Below are positions 1 to 7,432 of a stretch of 9,935 nucleotides of DNA, piece by piece. Position numbers and translations under genes: made by a program. The stretch's first letter is position 1. Each line of letters starts with the position of its first letter. This stretch comes from Betaproteobacteria bacterium (GTDB lineage Bacteria; Pseudomonadota; Gammaproteobacteria; Burkholderiales; Casimicrobiaceae), in assembly GCA_005889025.1 (NCBI GenBank), contig VBCZ01000464.1, forward strand, positions 1 through 9,935. The letters run 5' to 3'. The notes beneath the pieces were generated by a model. That model saw only the letters and a program-made list of their open reading frames with translations, did no database searches and had not been told where the DNA came from.

Positions 1-788
1 AGTTGCAGCGCGAAACCGAGTCCGCCGGCAGCCCCGGCCCCCGGACGATCGCGCACATGGCGTCCGATCGCGCGTTCTGCGATCGACGCGAAACGATCGA
101 GCGTGGCATCGAGCGCACCGGTGCGCTCGGGCCGCACGCCCTTCTGTGGTCCGAAGGTCGCGGTGGCGCCGCGCCCGCCGGTGAGCGGATTGTTGACGTC
201 CGACATGATCGTAATGCGCGATTGCCGTATGCGCGGGTCGAGCGAGCTCGCGTCGATGGACGCAAGTGAAGCCAGGCCCTCCGGCGTAGGATCGATGTTT
301 CGTCCGTTCGCATCGGCGAGCGCGAGACCGAGCGCCGCCAGAAACCCGGCGCCGCCGTCGTTGGTGCTGCTTCCGCCCAAGGCGACCATGAAGTCCCGCG
401 CGCCGGCGTCGAGCTGCTTGCGCATCAGTTCTCCGAGACCGCGCGTGGTTCTGCGCTCGACATCGACCGATACACCGCTGTTATCGGTGAGGCCGACAAC
501 TTGCGCCGCTTCGATGATCACGCGCCTGCCGTCGTCGACGGTTCCGTACGCCGCATCGACGGGGTTGCCCCCGGCGCCTGTCACGCGCGCATGCAGCCTG
601 GTGCCTCCGCGGGCGAGGACCGCGTCAAGCGTTCCTTCACCTCCGTCGGCCATTGGACACGGACGCAACTCGACATCGGGCCACACGCGGCGCAGCCCCT
701 CGCCGATCGCGGCCGCGGCGTCGGCGGCGGAGATCGATCCTTTGAACGAATCGGGCGCCATGACGACGATGGGAGAGGGGTGCGGCAT
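1..788 (-). CDS. glxK: Glycerate 2-kinase (GlxK/GarK family), C-terminus beyond left edge
   Basis: This enzyme phosphorylates D-glycerate with ATP to 2-phosphoglycerate, feeding glyoxylate, tartronate or serine-cycle carbon into lower glycolysis in the cytoplasm. I translated the reverse strand by hand. From the ATG at 788 about 262 codons are open to the window edge, of the usual 375-385. Family blocks appear in order: APDSFKGS (residues 11-18), MADGGEGT (46-53), GGSSTNDGGAG (138-148), SDVNNPLTG (196-204), FGPQKG (212-217) and PGAGAAGGLG near residue 255. They align closely with E. coli GlxK. An in-frame ATG at 818 would add ten residues. I prefer 788 because homologues begin just before the IVVMAPDS strand, but no strong ribosome site supports either start. 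The gene is divergent from the hydrolase at 822. The family call is secure; the glxK versus garK name is not. Confidence 0.93.
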   Translation of the reverse strand, partial: MPHPSPIVVMAPDSFKGSISAADAAAAIGEGLRRVWPDVELRPCPMADGGEGTLDAVLARGGTRLHARVTGAGGNPVDAAYGTVDDGRRVIIEAAQVVGLTDNSGVSVDVERRTTRGLGELMRKQLDAGARDFMVALGGSSTNDGGAGFLAALGLALADANGRNIDPTPEGLASLASIDASSLDPRIRQSRITIMSDVNNPLTGGRGATATFGPQKGVRPERTGALDATLDRFASIAERAIGRHVRDRPGAGAAGGLGFALQ

Positions 789-821
789 GCGGCTCGCGTA
801 TGATGCTTTGATGAGCATGCG

Positions 822-1607
822 ATGGTAGCAGTCCGCCGCACGCTGGCAATGGCAGGGAATGGTCTATGCAAGCTGGCGCTGGCGGCTTTTGCGAGCGTCA
901 CGTCAGCGCAAAGCTTGTCGCCCGACTACGCGCGCGAGGAGCGTTGGGCGCGTGAAATCGAGCCCTCGGTGGTCGTCGGTGAGCCGGTCTACCTCGCGCT
1001 GCCGTCGCAGCGGCGAGTGCTTGCGCTCTACGCCGTGGCCGCGAAGGCAAGAGGCGGCGTGATTGTCGTGCACGGGCTCGGCGTGCACCCCGACTGGGGA
1101 CTGATCGGCGCATTGCGCGCGGGGCTTGCCGACGCGGGCTTCTCGACCCTGTCGGTACAGATGCCGGTGCTCGCCGCCGATGCGCCGCGCGAGGATTACG
1201 ACGCGATTATTCCGCAAGGCGCCGAGCGGATCTCAGTCGCCATCGCGTGGCTCCGGCATCGCGGCATCGAGCGTATCGCGATCGTCGCGCATAGTCTCGG
1301 CGCCGCCATGGGCAATGCCTATCTAGGCTCTCAAGCCGCGGAGAAAATCGACGCCTGGGTCGTGATCGGCATGGGCACGGGTTTCGCCACAGCGCCGCGG
1401 CAGCCGGTCCTGGACGTCGAGGGGCAGTTCGACTTTCCACAGGTGCGCGAGTCGGCGCCGTTGCGCGCGGCCAAGCTGCCGCGAGATTCCTGCTCGAGGC
1501 ACGTCGTCATGGCGGGCGCGGACCACACCATGGGAAACCGGGAGAAAGAGCTGGTCGCCGTGATCGTGCCTTTCCTCGACCAGGCGTTCGCTCGTCGCTG
1601 CTTGTAG
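822..1607 (+). CDS. Secreted alpha/beta hydrolase, DUF3530-like
   Basis: The 261-residue product starts with a likely Sec signal peptide: two arginines, a hydrophobic stretch at about 15-26, and a TSA cleavage site near residue 29. The rest looks like an alpha/beta-hydrolase. It has an oxyanion-loop VVHGLGVHPDW (82-92), a nucleophile elbow AHSLGA with Ser158, acid candidates Asp198 or Asp204, and His235 in GADHTMG. The layout resembles DUF3530 and dienelactone-hydrolase-like periplasmic proteins of proteobacteria. The substrate cannot be told from sequence. An alternative ATG at 849 would shorten the signal peptide's N-region. The ribosome site is weak for both starts. Its start lies only 33 bases from the divergent kinase start, and its TAG stop lies inside a REP-like hairpin foot (1604-1607). 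It converges on tsaC. Confidence 0.85.
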   Translation: MVAVRRTLAMAGNGLCKLALAAFASVTSAQSLSPDYAREERWAREIEPSVVVGEPVYLALPSQRRVLALYAVAAKARGGVIVVHGLGVHPDWGLIGALRAGLADAGFSTLSVQMPVLAADAPREDYDAIIPQGAERISVAIAWLRHRGIERIAIVAHSLGAAMGNAYLGSQAAEKIDAWVVIGMGTGFATAPRQPVLDVEGQFDFPQVRESAPLRAAKLPRDSCSRHVVMAGADHTMGNREKELVAVIVPFLDQAFARRCL

Positions 1608-1626
1608 GTTGGAAAATCATTCCGGC
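1604..1626 (+). repeat. Degenerate REP-like hairpin with GTAG foot overlapping a stop codon
   Basis: The sequence reads GTAG at 1604-1607, then arm GTTGGAA (1608-1614), loop AATCA (1615-1619), and arm TTCCGGC (1620-1626). As RNA this gives seven pairs, two of them G-U. The TAG is the stop of the upstream hydrolase. The architecture matches the two cleaner elements at 7371-7392 and 7411-7432, but stem and loop have drifted. The remaining convergent gap to 1685 shows only GC-rich sequence and no U-tract terminator. Confidence 0.4.
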
Positions 1627-1685
1627 CGCCGGCTGATCCCGGGCACGCCGAGCGACTAACCGATACGGCATGAACGACAGCGCCG

Positions 1686-2666
1686 TCAGCCGCGGTGCGC
1701 CGCTCGCCGCAGCCGATCGTTGATCGCGATCCATTCGGAGCCTTCAGGAGGCGCCTCGACCCAGATCTCGTCCGCGTCCGACGCGTCGAGTGCGCGCAAG
1801 TTGGCGTAGAGGTCGTGTGCGAAGGCGTTGCTGTCGGAAGGCGCGTCGATCCATGGTCCGTCGAATGACGCCGGTTTTGCGATCGAATGCGCCAGTACCG
1901 CAATTTGCAAAGAGGCGTTGACTCGGCCAAGCGCGGAAAGCAGATCGGACTGAAACATCACGCGCGTTACCGCCGACGGCGAGTAGTGAGAATCCAGCGT
2001 TCCCGAAGCGCGAGGGGACGCGCTGGATGCTGCGCGCAGCTTCGTACCCAGCGAACGCTCGATCTGTTCGGCGGTGATCGCACCCGGTCTCAAGATCACC
2101 GGCTCATCGCGGGTCAAGTCGACGATGGTCGATTCGATCCCGTGGCGGGTCGCACCATCGTCGAGTATCAGCGCGACCTCATCGGCAAATTCTTCGACGA
2201 CATGCTCGGCGCGCGTGGCGCTGATTCGTCCGAAGCGATTGGCCGAAGGCGCCGCGATGCCGTCCCCCCCGCGCTCGGCAAACTTGGCCAGCAATCCTCG
2301 CGCAACGGGATGTCCCGGAACACGCACGCCGACGCTGTCCTGTCCGCCGGTGACGATATCCGAAACGCCGGCAGCACGCCGCAGGATCAAGGTCAAGGGG
2401 CCCGGCCAGAAAGCCGCGCCAAGCGCACGCGCGCCCGACGGAATGTCGCGCGCCCATCGCGGCAGCGCGGAGATCCCCTCGATATGCACGATCACGGGAT
2501 GTTGCGCAGGTCGTCCCTTGACGGCGAAGATTCGCTGCACGGCTTCGACGTTGCGTGCGTCCGCGCCGAGTCCGTACACCGTTTCGGTGGGAAACGCGAC
2601 CAGGCTGCCTTCGCGCAAACGCCGTGCAGCGAGGGCGATGTTCTCGGGCGTGGCGGGAACGATCAA
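1686..2666 (-). CDS. tsaC: L-threonylcarbamoyladenylate synthase (Sua5/YrdC/TsaC family)
   Basis: This enzyme makes threonylcarbamoyl-AMP from threonine, bicarbonate and ATP, the first step of the t6A modification at position 37 of ANN-decoding tRNAs. The YrdC domain (about 1-200) carries PTETVYGLG (26-34), KGRP (50-53), WPGPLT (87-92), APSAN (139-143), GIESTIVD (176-183) and LRPGAI (192-197). The linker SGTLDSHYSP (221-230) followed by about 95 residues is the extra Sua5 C-terminal domain, so this is the long form (326 residues) rather than the roughly 190-residue E. coli TsaC type. The start codon is TTG at 2666. No in-frame ATG or GTG precedes it nearby, AAGG lies eight bases upstream, and the first residues MIVPATPE suit the family. 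It is divergent from metK and convergent with the hydrolase. Confidence 0.95.
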   Translation of the reverse strand: MIVPATPENIALAARRLREGSLVAFPTETVYGLGADARNVEAVQRIFAVKGRPAQHPVIVHIEGISALPRWARDIPSGARALGAAFWPGPLTLILRRAAGVSDIVTGGQDSVGVRVPGHPVARGLLAKFAERGGDGIAAPSANRFGRISATRAEHVVEEFADEVALILDDGATRHGIESTIVDLTRDEPVILRPGAITAEQIERSLGTKLRAASSASPRASGTLDSHYSPSAVTRVMFQSDLLSALGRVNASLQIAVLAHSIAKPASFDGPWIDAPSDSNAFAHDLYANLRALDASDADEIWVEAPPEGSEWIAINDRLRRAAHRG

Positions 2667-2674
2667 CTCGAGGG

Positions 2675-2678
2675 CCTT
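2675..2678 (-). promoter_or_regulatory. Ribosome binding site supporting the TTG start of tsaC
   Basis: On the minus strand, AAGG is followed by eight bases and then TTG at 2664-2666. There is no ATG or GTG in frame within the nearby upstream sequence, so this site decides the start of the gene. Confidence 0.5.
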
Positions 2679-2705
2679 GCAGGCGGGAGCCGCGAGGGCA
2701 AAATT

Positions 2706-2714
2706 TGATAGAAT
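2706..2714 (+). promoter_or_regulatory. Putative extended -10 promoter of metK
   Basis: TG, one base, then TAGAAT (2709-2714, five of six to TATAAT) sits in a short AT-rich island in otherwise GC-rich DNA between the divergent tsaC and metK starts. No good -35 hexamer lies 16-18 bases upstream, which is common for extended -10 promoters. Transcription would begin near 2721 and leave a leader of about 67 bases. I recognised no SAM-responsive riboswitch fold in that leader. Confidence 0.4.
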
Positions 2715-2787
2715 CGAACTCTTTGCCTTCGCCGCGGACGGTGTTTCGCCGGCGGGCGTTCAGACACGAAATGATCGGGGAGCGGTA

Positions 2788-4215
<1,428 letters not shown>

Positions 4216-4745
4216 AAGATAGGCGAGAACGTCGGTGTCGGCGCCCGCTCACCAAATGCAGTGCCGGCGATCAGGCGCATCCGGACGCCGGGCAATGCGA
4301 TTTGCGGGAGCGAGGCCTTGCCGTGGTGCGAAAATTCCGGCTCCGCCTGCTCGTGCGACTTGGGCAGCGCGACCCATGTCTGGAGCCCGTGCAGGCGCCG
4401 GCCTGCGACGCGGTCCTCTGCCGCCGTGCGCTCCGAGTGCACAATGCCCTTGCCCGCGGTCATCCAGTTGACATCGCCGGGTTCGATGCGCTGAACGGTG
4501 CCGAGGCTGTCGCGGTGGACGATCGCGCCTTCGAATAGATAGGTGACGGTCGCAAGACCGATATGCGGGTGCGGCCGGACATCGATGCCCTGGCCTGCGG
4601 AAAATGCCGCCGGACCGAAGTGGTCGAAAAAAATGAAGGGCCCGACCATCTTCGTGGGAAAGGCCGGCAACAGGCGTTGAACCTGGAATCCACCAAGGTC
4701 TTTGACGTGCGGCGTGAGCAACGCGATTTGCGCGGACATGAGGTT

Positions 4746-4751
4746 TTCCTC
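4746..4751 (-). promoter_or_regulatory. Ribosome binding site of the pirin gene
   Basis: GAGGAA on the minus strand, six bases before ATG at 4737-4739. It picks this start out of a much longer open frame that extends upstream to 5714 antisense to nothing real in that frame. Confidence 0.65.
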
Positions 4752-4785
4752 GACGACTTTCGGATATGGTAGCGCGACATCCGTG

Positions 4786-6741
4786 TCAGAGCGCGCCATG
4801 GCGCAACCGATGGAGTGCGAACCTGCCTGGATCGACCGCATACCCGAGCGAGCGTTCCAGCGGCGAGGGTTCGCCTTCGAGCTCGCACGCGAGCCATTCT
4901 GAGGCAAGCGCACACCATGCGGGCCCGCGCGAAGCGTATGCAAATGCGCCGAACAAGCCGGGGATGCGCGGCAGCTCGGGAAGGTGCGCGCCGGATAACT
5001 CGCTCGCATGCATGCGAGCCGCGGCAAGGTCGGCGATCGCACCCAGCAACGGCAGCCGGTCCGGCGCAACGCAACGAAAGCCAACCTGACTGCGCAGCAA
5101 CGCCTGGTCGATGCACGCGGTACTCCCTGGAAGAAGACGGGCGAGACGGGCAAGGTTTGCGGCCGTCGCGGCGTCGCCGGGGGCGGAATCTGCATTGCCG
5201 GGCTCATAGCTTGCTCCGACGACCGCATAGCCATCGCTCGCGGGCAGCACGTAGCCGTTGCCGCACACGACACACTGCGGCGCCGGGAATGGCGGTGCCG
5301 GAACCTCCGCGATCTGGCCGCGAACCCGCTGCAGGCAAGCGGGGCCGAGATCGGTGAGCTGCGAGGCATCCTGCGCATTGGCGAGAATGACGACAGCCGC
5401 CTCCGCGATCGCCTGCCCATTGCCATCGAGCGCCTGCCAGCGCTCGCCCCTCCGGCGCAACGACTCGACCTCGCGGCCGAAGTGCAGGCTGAGCGTCGTG
5501 CCGGAATGACTTTGAGCTGCAGCGAGCTGCGAACGGGCGAATGGCGCTGGCTGTATCCACGAAGCGGCCGGAAACCACCATCCGCCCGTATCGAGGACGT
5601 GCCCGGCGAGCAAGGCTGCGTCCGCTCGAGCTCGGTATTGCGCATATTCCTGCGGATACCCGAGCTGCGAAAGCGTTTCCGCCATGCGCGACTCCTGTGC
5701 CGCGTCGCCGGCAAGCTGCAACACGCCGCATCGATTGGAAGCCGAGGACGGGAGCGCGGCCAGGTTCATGCAGTGTTCCCGCGCATACAAAAAGCCTGCG
5801 CGAGTAAACCGCGACAGAATCGAATCGTCGCGCGATACGTGCGGTTGCAAGACGCCGGCGATCATCCCCGACCCCTCCCACGCCGGCGCCGGATGGCGCT
5901 CGACGACGTCGAGGCGCCAGCCGCGCGCGCACAATCGCTCGGCAAGGCTCGTACCGGCCAGGCCGGCGCCGACGACGATCGCGCTTTTTTCCGAGGCAGC
6001 GTGCGTGTGGTGGACCGGCTGTCGAATCGGCCAGCGCGGCGCAAAACGGCCGACGAGCATTTCGCGCTTAGGTCCGAATCCCGCGCGCCTTTCCGTCGCA
6101 AAGCCCGCGTCGGCAAGCGCATCGCGGACGGCGCGCGCCGTGCTGTAGCTCGCGAGCGTCGCACCGGGTGCCGCGAGACGACCAAGCGCCTTCATGAGCG
6201 CGGGCGTCCACATGTCGGGATTGCGGTCCGGCGCGAATCCGTCCAGATAGAACGCCTCCGCGGTGAGGACGAGCTCGGGGACGGTGTCCTTCGCGTCGCC
6301 GAAGCAAACCGTGAGCGCAAGCTGGCCGCGATCGAAATGCAGCCGATGCATTCCGGGCACTGCGACGGGCCACGCCGCACAAAGCGTCGTCGAGGTGCTT
6401 GCGAATTCCGGGTAGCGCGCGTGCAGCGAAACCAGATCCCGACGAGTAAAAGGGTGTTTCTCGATCGCCACATAGTGCAGGCGGTCGCATCGCTCGCGAT
6501 CTTCCCGCCATGCCCTCCATGTGGCCATGAAATTGAGACCGATGCCGAAACCCATTTCGACGACGGTGAAGAGGCGCTTGCGCGCCCAGCGTGCTGGCAA
6601 ATCGTTGCCGCACAAGAAGACGTGGCGCGACTGGCCCGGTCCGGACGCCGCGCTGTGATAGACGTCGGCGAACTCCTGCGAAAACGGGGTGCCTGAGGAA
6701 TCGAATGCCGGCGCGGCCGGGCGGATCACGACGGGCATCAT
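4786..6741 (-). CDS. mnmC: Bifunctional tRNA mnm5s2U biosynthesis protein MnmC
   Basis: MnmC finishes the wobble base mnm5s2U34 of tRNAs for Lys, Glu and related codons. The C-terminal FAD domain removes the carboxymethyl group from cmnm5U to give nm5U, and the N-terminal domain methylates this with SAM. The 651-residue product (E. coli 668) shows both. In the methyltransferase, SFxxDVY-like SQEFADVYHS (21-30) precedes SAM motif I VVEMGFGIGLN (60-70), then YLDGFAPDRNPDMW (165-178) and GFGPKREML (221-229). The oxidoreductase begins at IVVGAGLAG (255-263) with Glu281 closing the Rossmann motif; near its end are VGFRCVAPDRLPLLG and an ASRGP block. Two adjacent ATGs (6741, 6738) are possible starts and neither has a good ribosome site. 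It depends on SAM, while the nearby metK looks damaged. Pirin follows 46 bases downstream. Confidence 0.96.
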   Translation of the reverse strand: MMPVVIRPAAPAFDSSGTPFSQEFADVYHSAASGPGQSRHVFLCGNDLPARWARKRLFTVVEMGFGIGLNFMATWRAWREDRERCDRLHYVAIEKHPFTRRDLVSLHARYPEFASTSTTLCAAWPVAVPGMHRLHFDRGQLALTVCFGDAKDTVPELVLTAEAFYLDGFAPDRNPDMWTPALMKALGRLAAPGATLASYSTARAVRDALADAGFATERRAGFGPKREMLVGRFAPRWPIRQPVHHTHAASEKSAIVVGAGLAGTSLAERLCARGWRLDVVERHPAPAWEGSGMIAGVLQPHVSRDDSILSRFTRAGFLYAREHCMNLAALPSSASNRCGVLQLAGDAAQESRMAETLSQLGYPQEYAQYRARADAALLAGHVLDTGGWWFPAASWIQPAPFARSQLAAAQSHSGTTLSLHFGREVESLRRRGERWQALDGNGQAIAEAAVVILANAQDASQLTDLGPACLQRVRGQIAEVPAPPFPAPQCVVCGNGYVLPASDGYAVVGASYEPGNADSAPGDAATAANLARLARLLPGSTACIDQALLRSQVGFRCVAPDRLPLLGAIADLAAARMHASELSGAHLPELPRIPGLFGAFAYASRGPAWCALASEWLACELEGEPSPLERSLGYAVDPGRFALHRLRHGAL

Positions 6742-6743
6742 CT

Positions 6744-6772
6744 ACTATTCCGCTGCCGCCGGCGGACGTCAA
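6744..6772 (-). promoter_or_regulatory. Putative promoter of mnmC, very close to its start codon
   Basis: On the minus strand TTGACG (6767-6772, five of six) is followed by exactly 17 bases and then AATAGT (6744-6749, four of six). The -10 box ends two bases before the first ATG at 6741. The expected transcription start falls near 6737-6738, at the second ATG, which would give a leaderless or nearly leaderless message. This fits the lack of a clear ribosome site. Confidence 0.35.
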
Positions 6773-6858
6773 TCGATGCTCTCTTTTCCACGCGGATTCT
6801 TGTCCGGCGCGCGTTCTCGCGGCGGACTTGATAGACTTTGCAGAGGTTGCCGCGCCGC

Positions 6859-7374
6859 ATGCCATTCGCCTACTACGACAAACTCTCCGCCGCCCGGCAG
6901 CGCATTTATCGCAAGAGCGATTCGATCCAGACGCTCGGCATTCCTCCGGGGCTGGCGCTGCGCGCGCTGATTACGCAGATCGGCGATGCACTGAAGAGCG
7001 AGAATCGAACCGCGACGCAATCCGCCTGCCAGCGTCTGGTCGACGCGCTACTGCAGGGATACCGCGTGCCACCGGTGCGCGTGCGCGTCCTGACTCGGCG
7101 CCCCGCGGATGGCTACGGCGAGCTGCACGGCCTGTACGAGCCGGAAGAGGGGAAAGCGCTCGCGGTCATCACGGTGTGGATGCGAACCGCGCAGCGCAAG
7201 CAGGTCGTCGCATTCAAGACTTTCTTGCGCACGCTGATTCACGAGGTTTGTCATCATCTCGATTACGAGTTGTTCGCGCTGGAGGAAACATTTCACACCG
7301 AAGGCTTTTACAAGCGCGAGTCGAACCTCGTCGCCGCACTTCTCCTCCAGCTCGCAGCGCACGAGGAAGAGTAG
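6859..7374 (+). CDS. Conserved hypothetical protein with zincin-like HExxH motif
   Basis: The product has 171 residues with no signal peptide or membrane segment. It contains HEVCHH (128-133), an HExxH zinc-protease signature in the context TFLRTLIHEVCHHLDYE, followed 14 residues later by FHTEGFYKRES, where His146 or Glu148 could be a third ligand. Other distinctive stretches are the N-terminal YYDKLSAARQRIYRKSD (5-21) and GELHGLYEP (87-95) plus ITVWMRTAQRKQVVAFKTF (104-122), before the motif. I recognise this as a type of uncharacterised bacterial protein, loosely like SprT or minigluzincin domains, but know no function. I chose ATG 6859, with AGAGG 12 bases upstream. A TTG at 6838 in the same frame lacks a ribosome site. 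It is divergent from mnmC; its TAG stop lies in a REP foot. Confidence 0.8.
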   Translation: MPFAYYDKLSAARQRIYRKSDSIQTLGIPPGLALRALITQIGDALKSENRTATQSACQRLVDALLQGYRVPPVRVRVLTRRPADGYGELHGLYEPEEGKALAVITVWMRTAQRKQVVAFKTFLRTLIHEVCHHLDYELFALEETFHTEGFYKRESNLVAALLLQLAAHEEE

Positions 7375-7392
7375 GGCCGAATTTATTCGGCC
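7371..7392 (+). repeat. REP element, plus orientation, supplying the stop codon of the zincin gene
   Basis: GTAG (7371-7374) is followed by a perfect seven-pair hairpin: arm GGCCGAA (7375-7381), loop TTTA (7382-7385), arm TTCGGCC (7386-7392). TAG at 7372-7374 is the stop of the upstream gene. A GTAG-type foot before a short hairpin is the hallmark of REP elements mobilised by TnpA-REP (RAYT) transposases. The hairpin may also act in transcription termination between the convergent genes, though no U-tract follows. Confidence 0.7.
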
Positions 7393-7410
7393 GCGTCAGA
7401 ATTCCCGGCA

Positions 7411-7432
7411 GTGCGAATAAATTCGCACCTAC
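7411..7432 (-). repeat. REP element, minus orientation, supplying the stop codon of the efflux lipoprotein gene
   Basis: Read on the minus strand, GTAG (7432-7429) is followed by arm GTGCGAA, loop TTTA and arm TTCGCAC (7428-7411). It differs from its partner at four positions, which form two compensated base pairs, so the stem is kept while the sequence changes. TAG at 7429-7431 is the stop of the lipoprotein gene. With the partner and an 18-base spacer (7393-7410) it forms an inverted doublet of the REPIN/BIME kind. Confidence 0.7.

Noticed and set aside
103..828. Long plus-strand open frame of 241 codons
   Set aside because: It is antisense to the clear glycerate kinase, and its Ser/Pro/Arg-rich translation is typical of a shadow frame in GC-rich DNA.
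2074..2787. Open frame extending metK upstream by 238 codons
   Set aside because: It overlaps tsaC in antisense, and the MetK family starts at MSEFLFTSES with a good ribosome site just before 2788.
2715..2787. SAM-responsive riboswitch in the metK leader
   Set aside because: No SAM-I, SAM-II, SAM-V or SAM/SAH conserved core was recognised in these roughly 70 bases.
4740..5714. Open frame extending pirin upstream by more than 300 codons
   Set aside because: It overlaps mnmC out of frame. Pirin homology begins at 4739, right after GAGGAA.
5008..6696. Plus-strand open frame of 562 codons
   Set aside because: It is exactly antisense to mnmC, which has full family motifs. The Arg-rich translation resembles no protein I know.
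7375..7428. Plain pair of intrinsic terminators
   Set aside because: The hairpins lack U-tracts and share a GTAG foot, loop and covarying stems, which fits inverted REP elements better. A role in termination is still possible.
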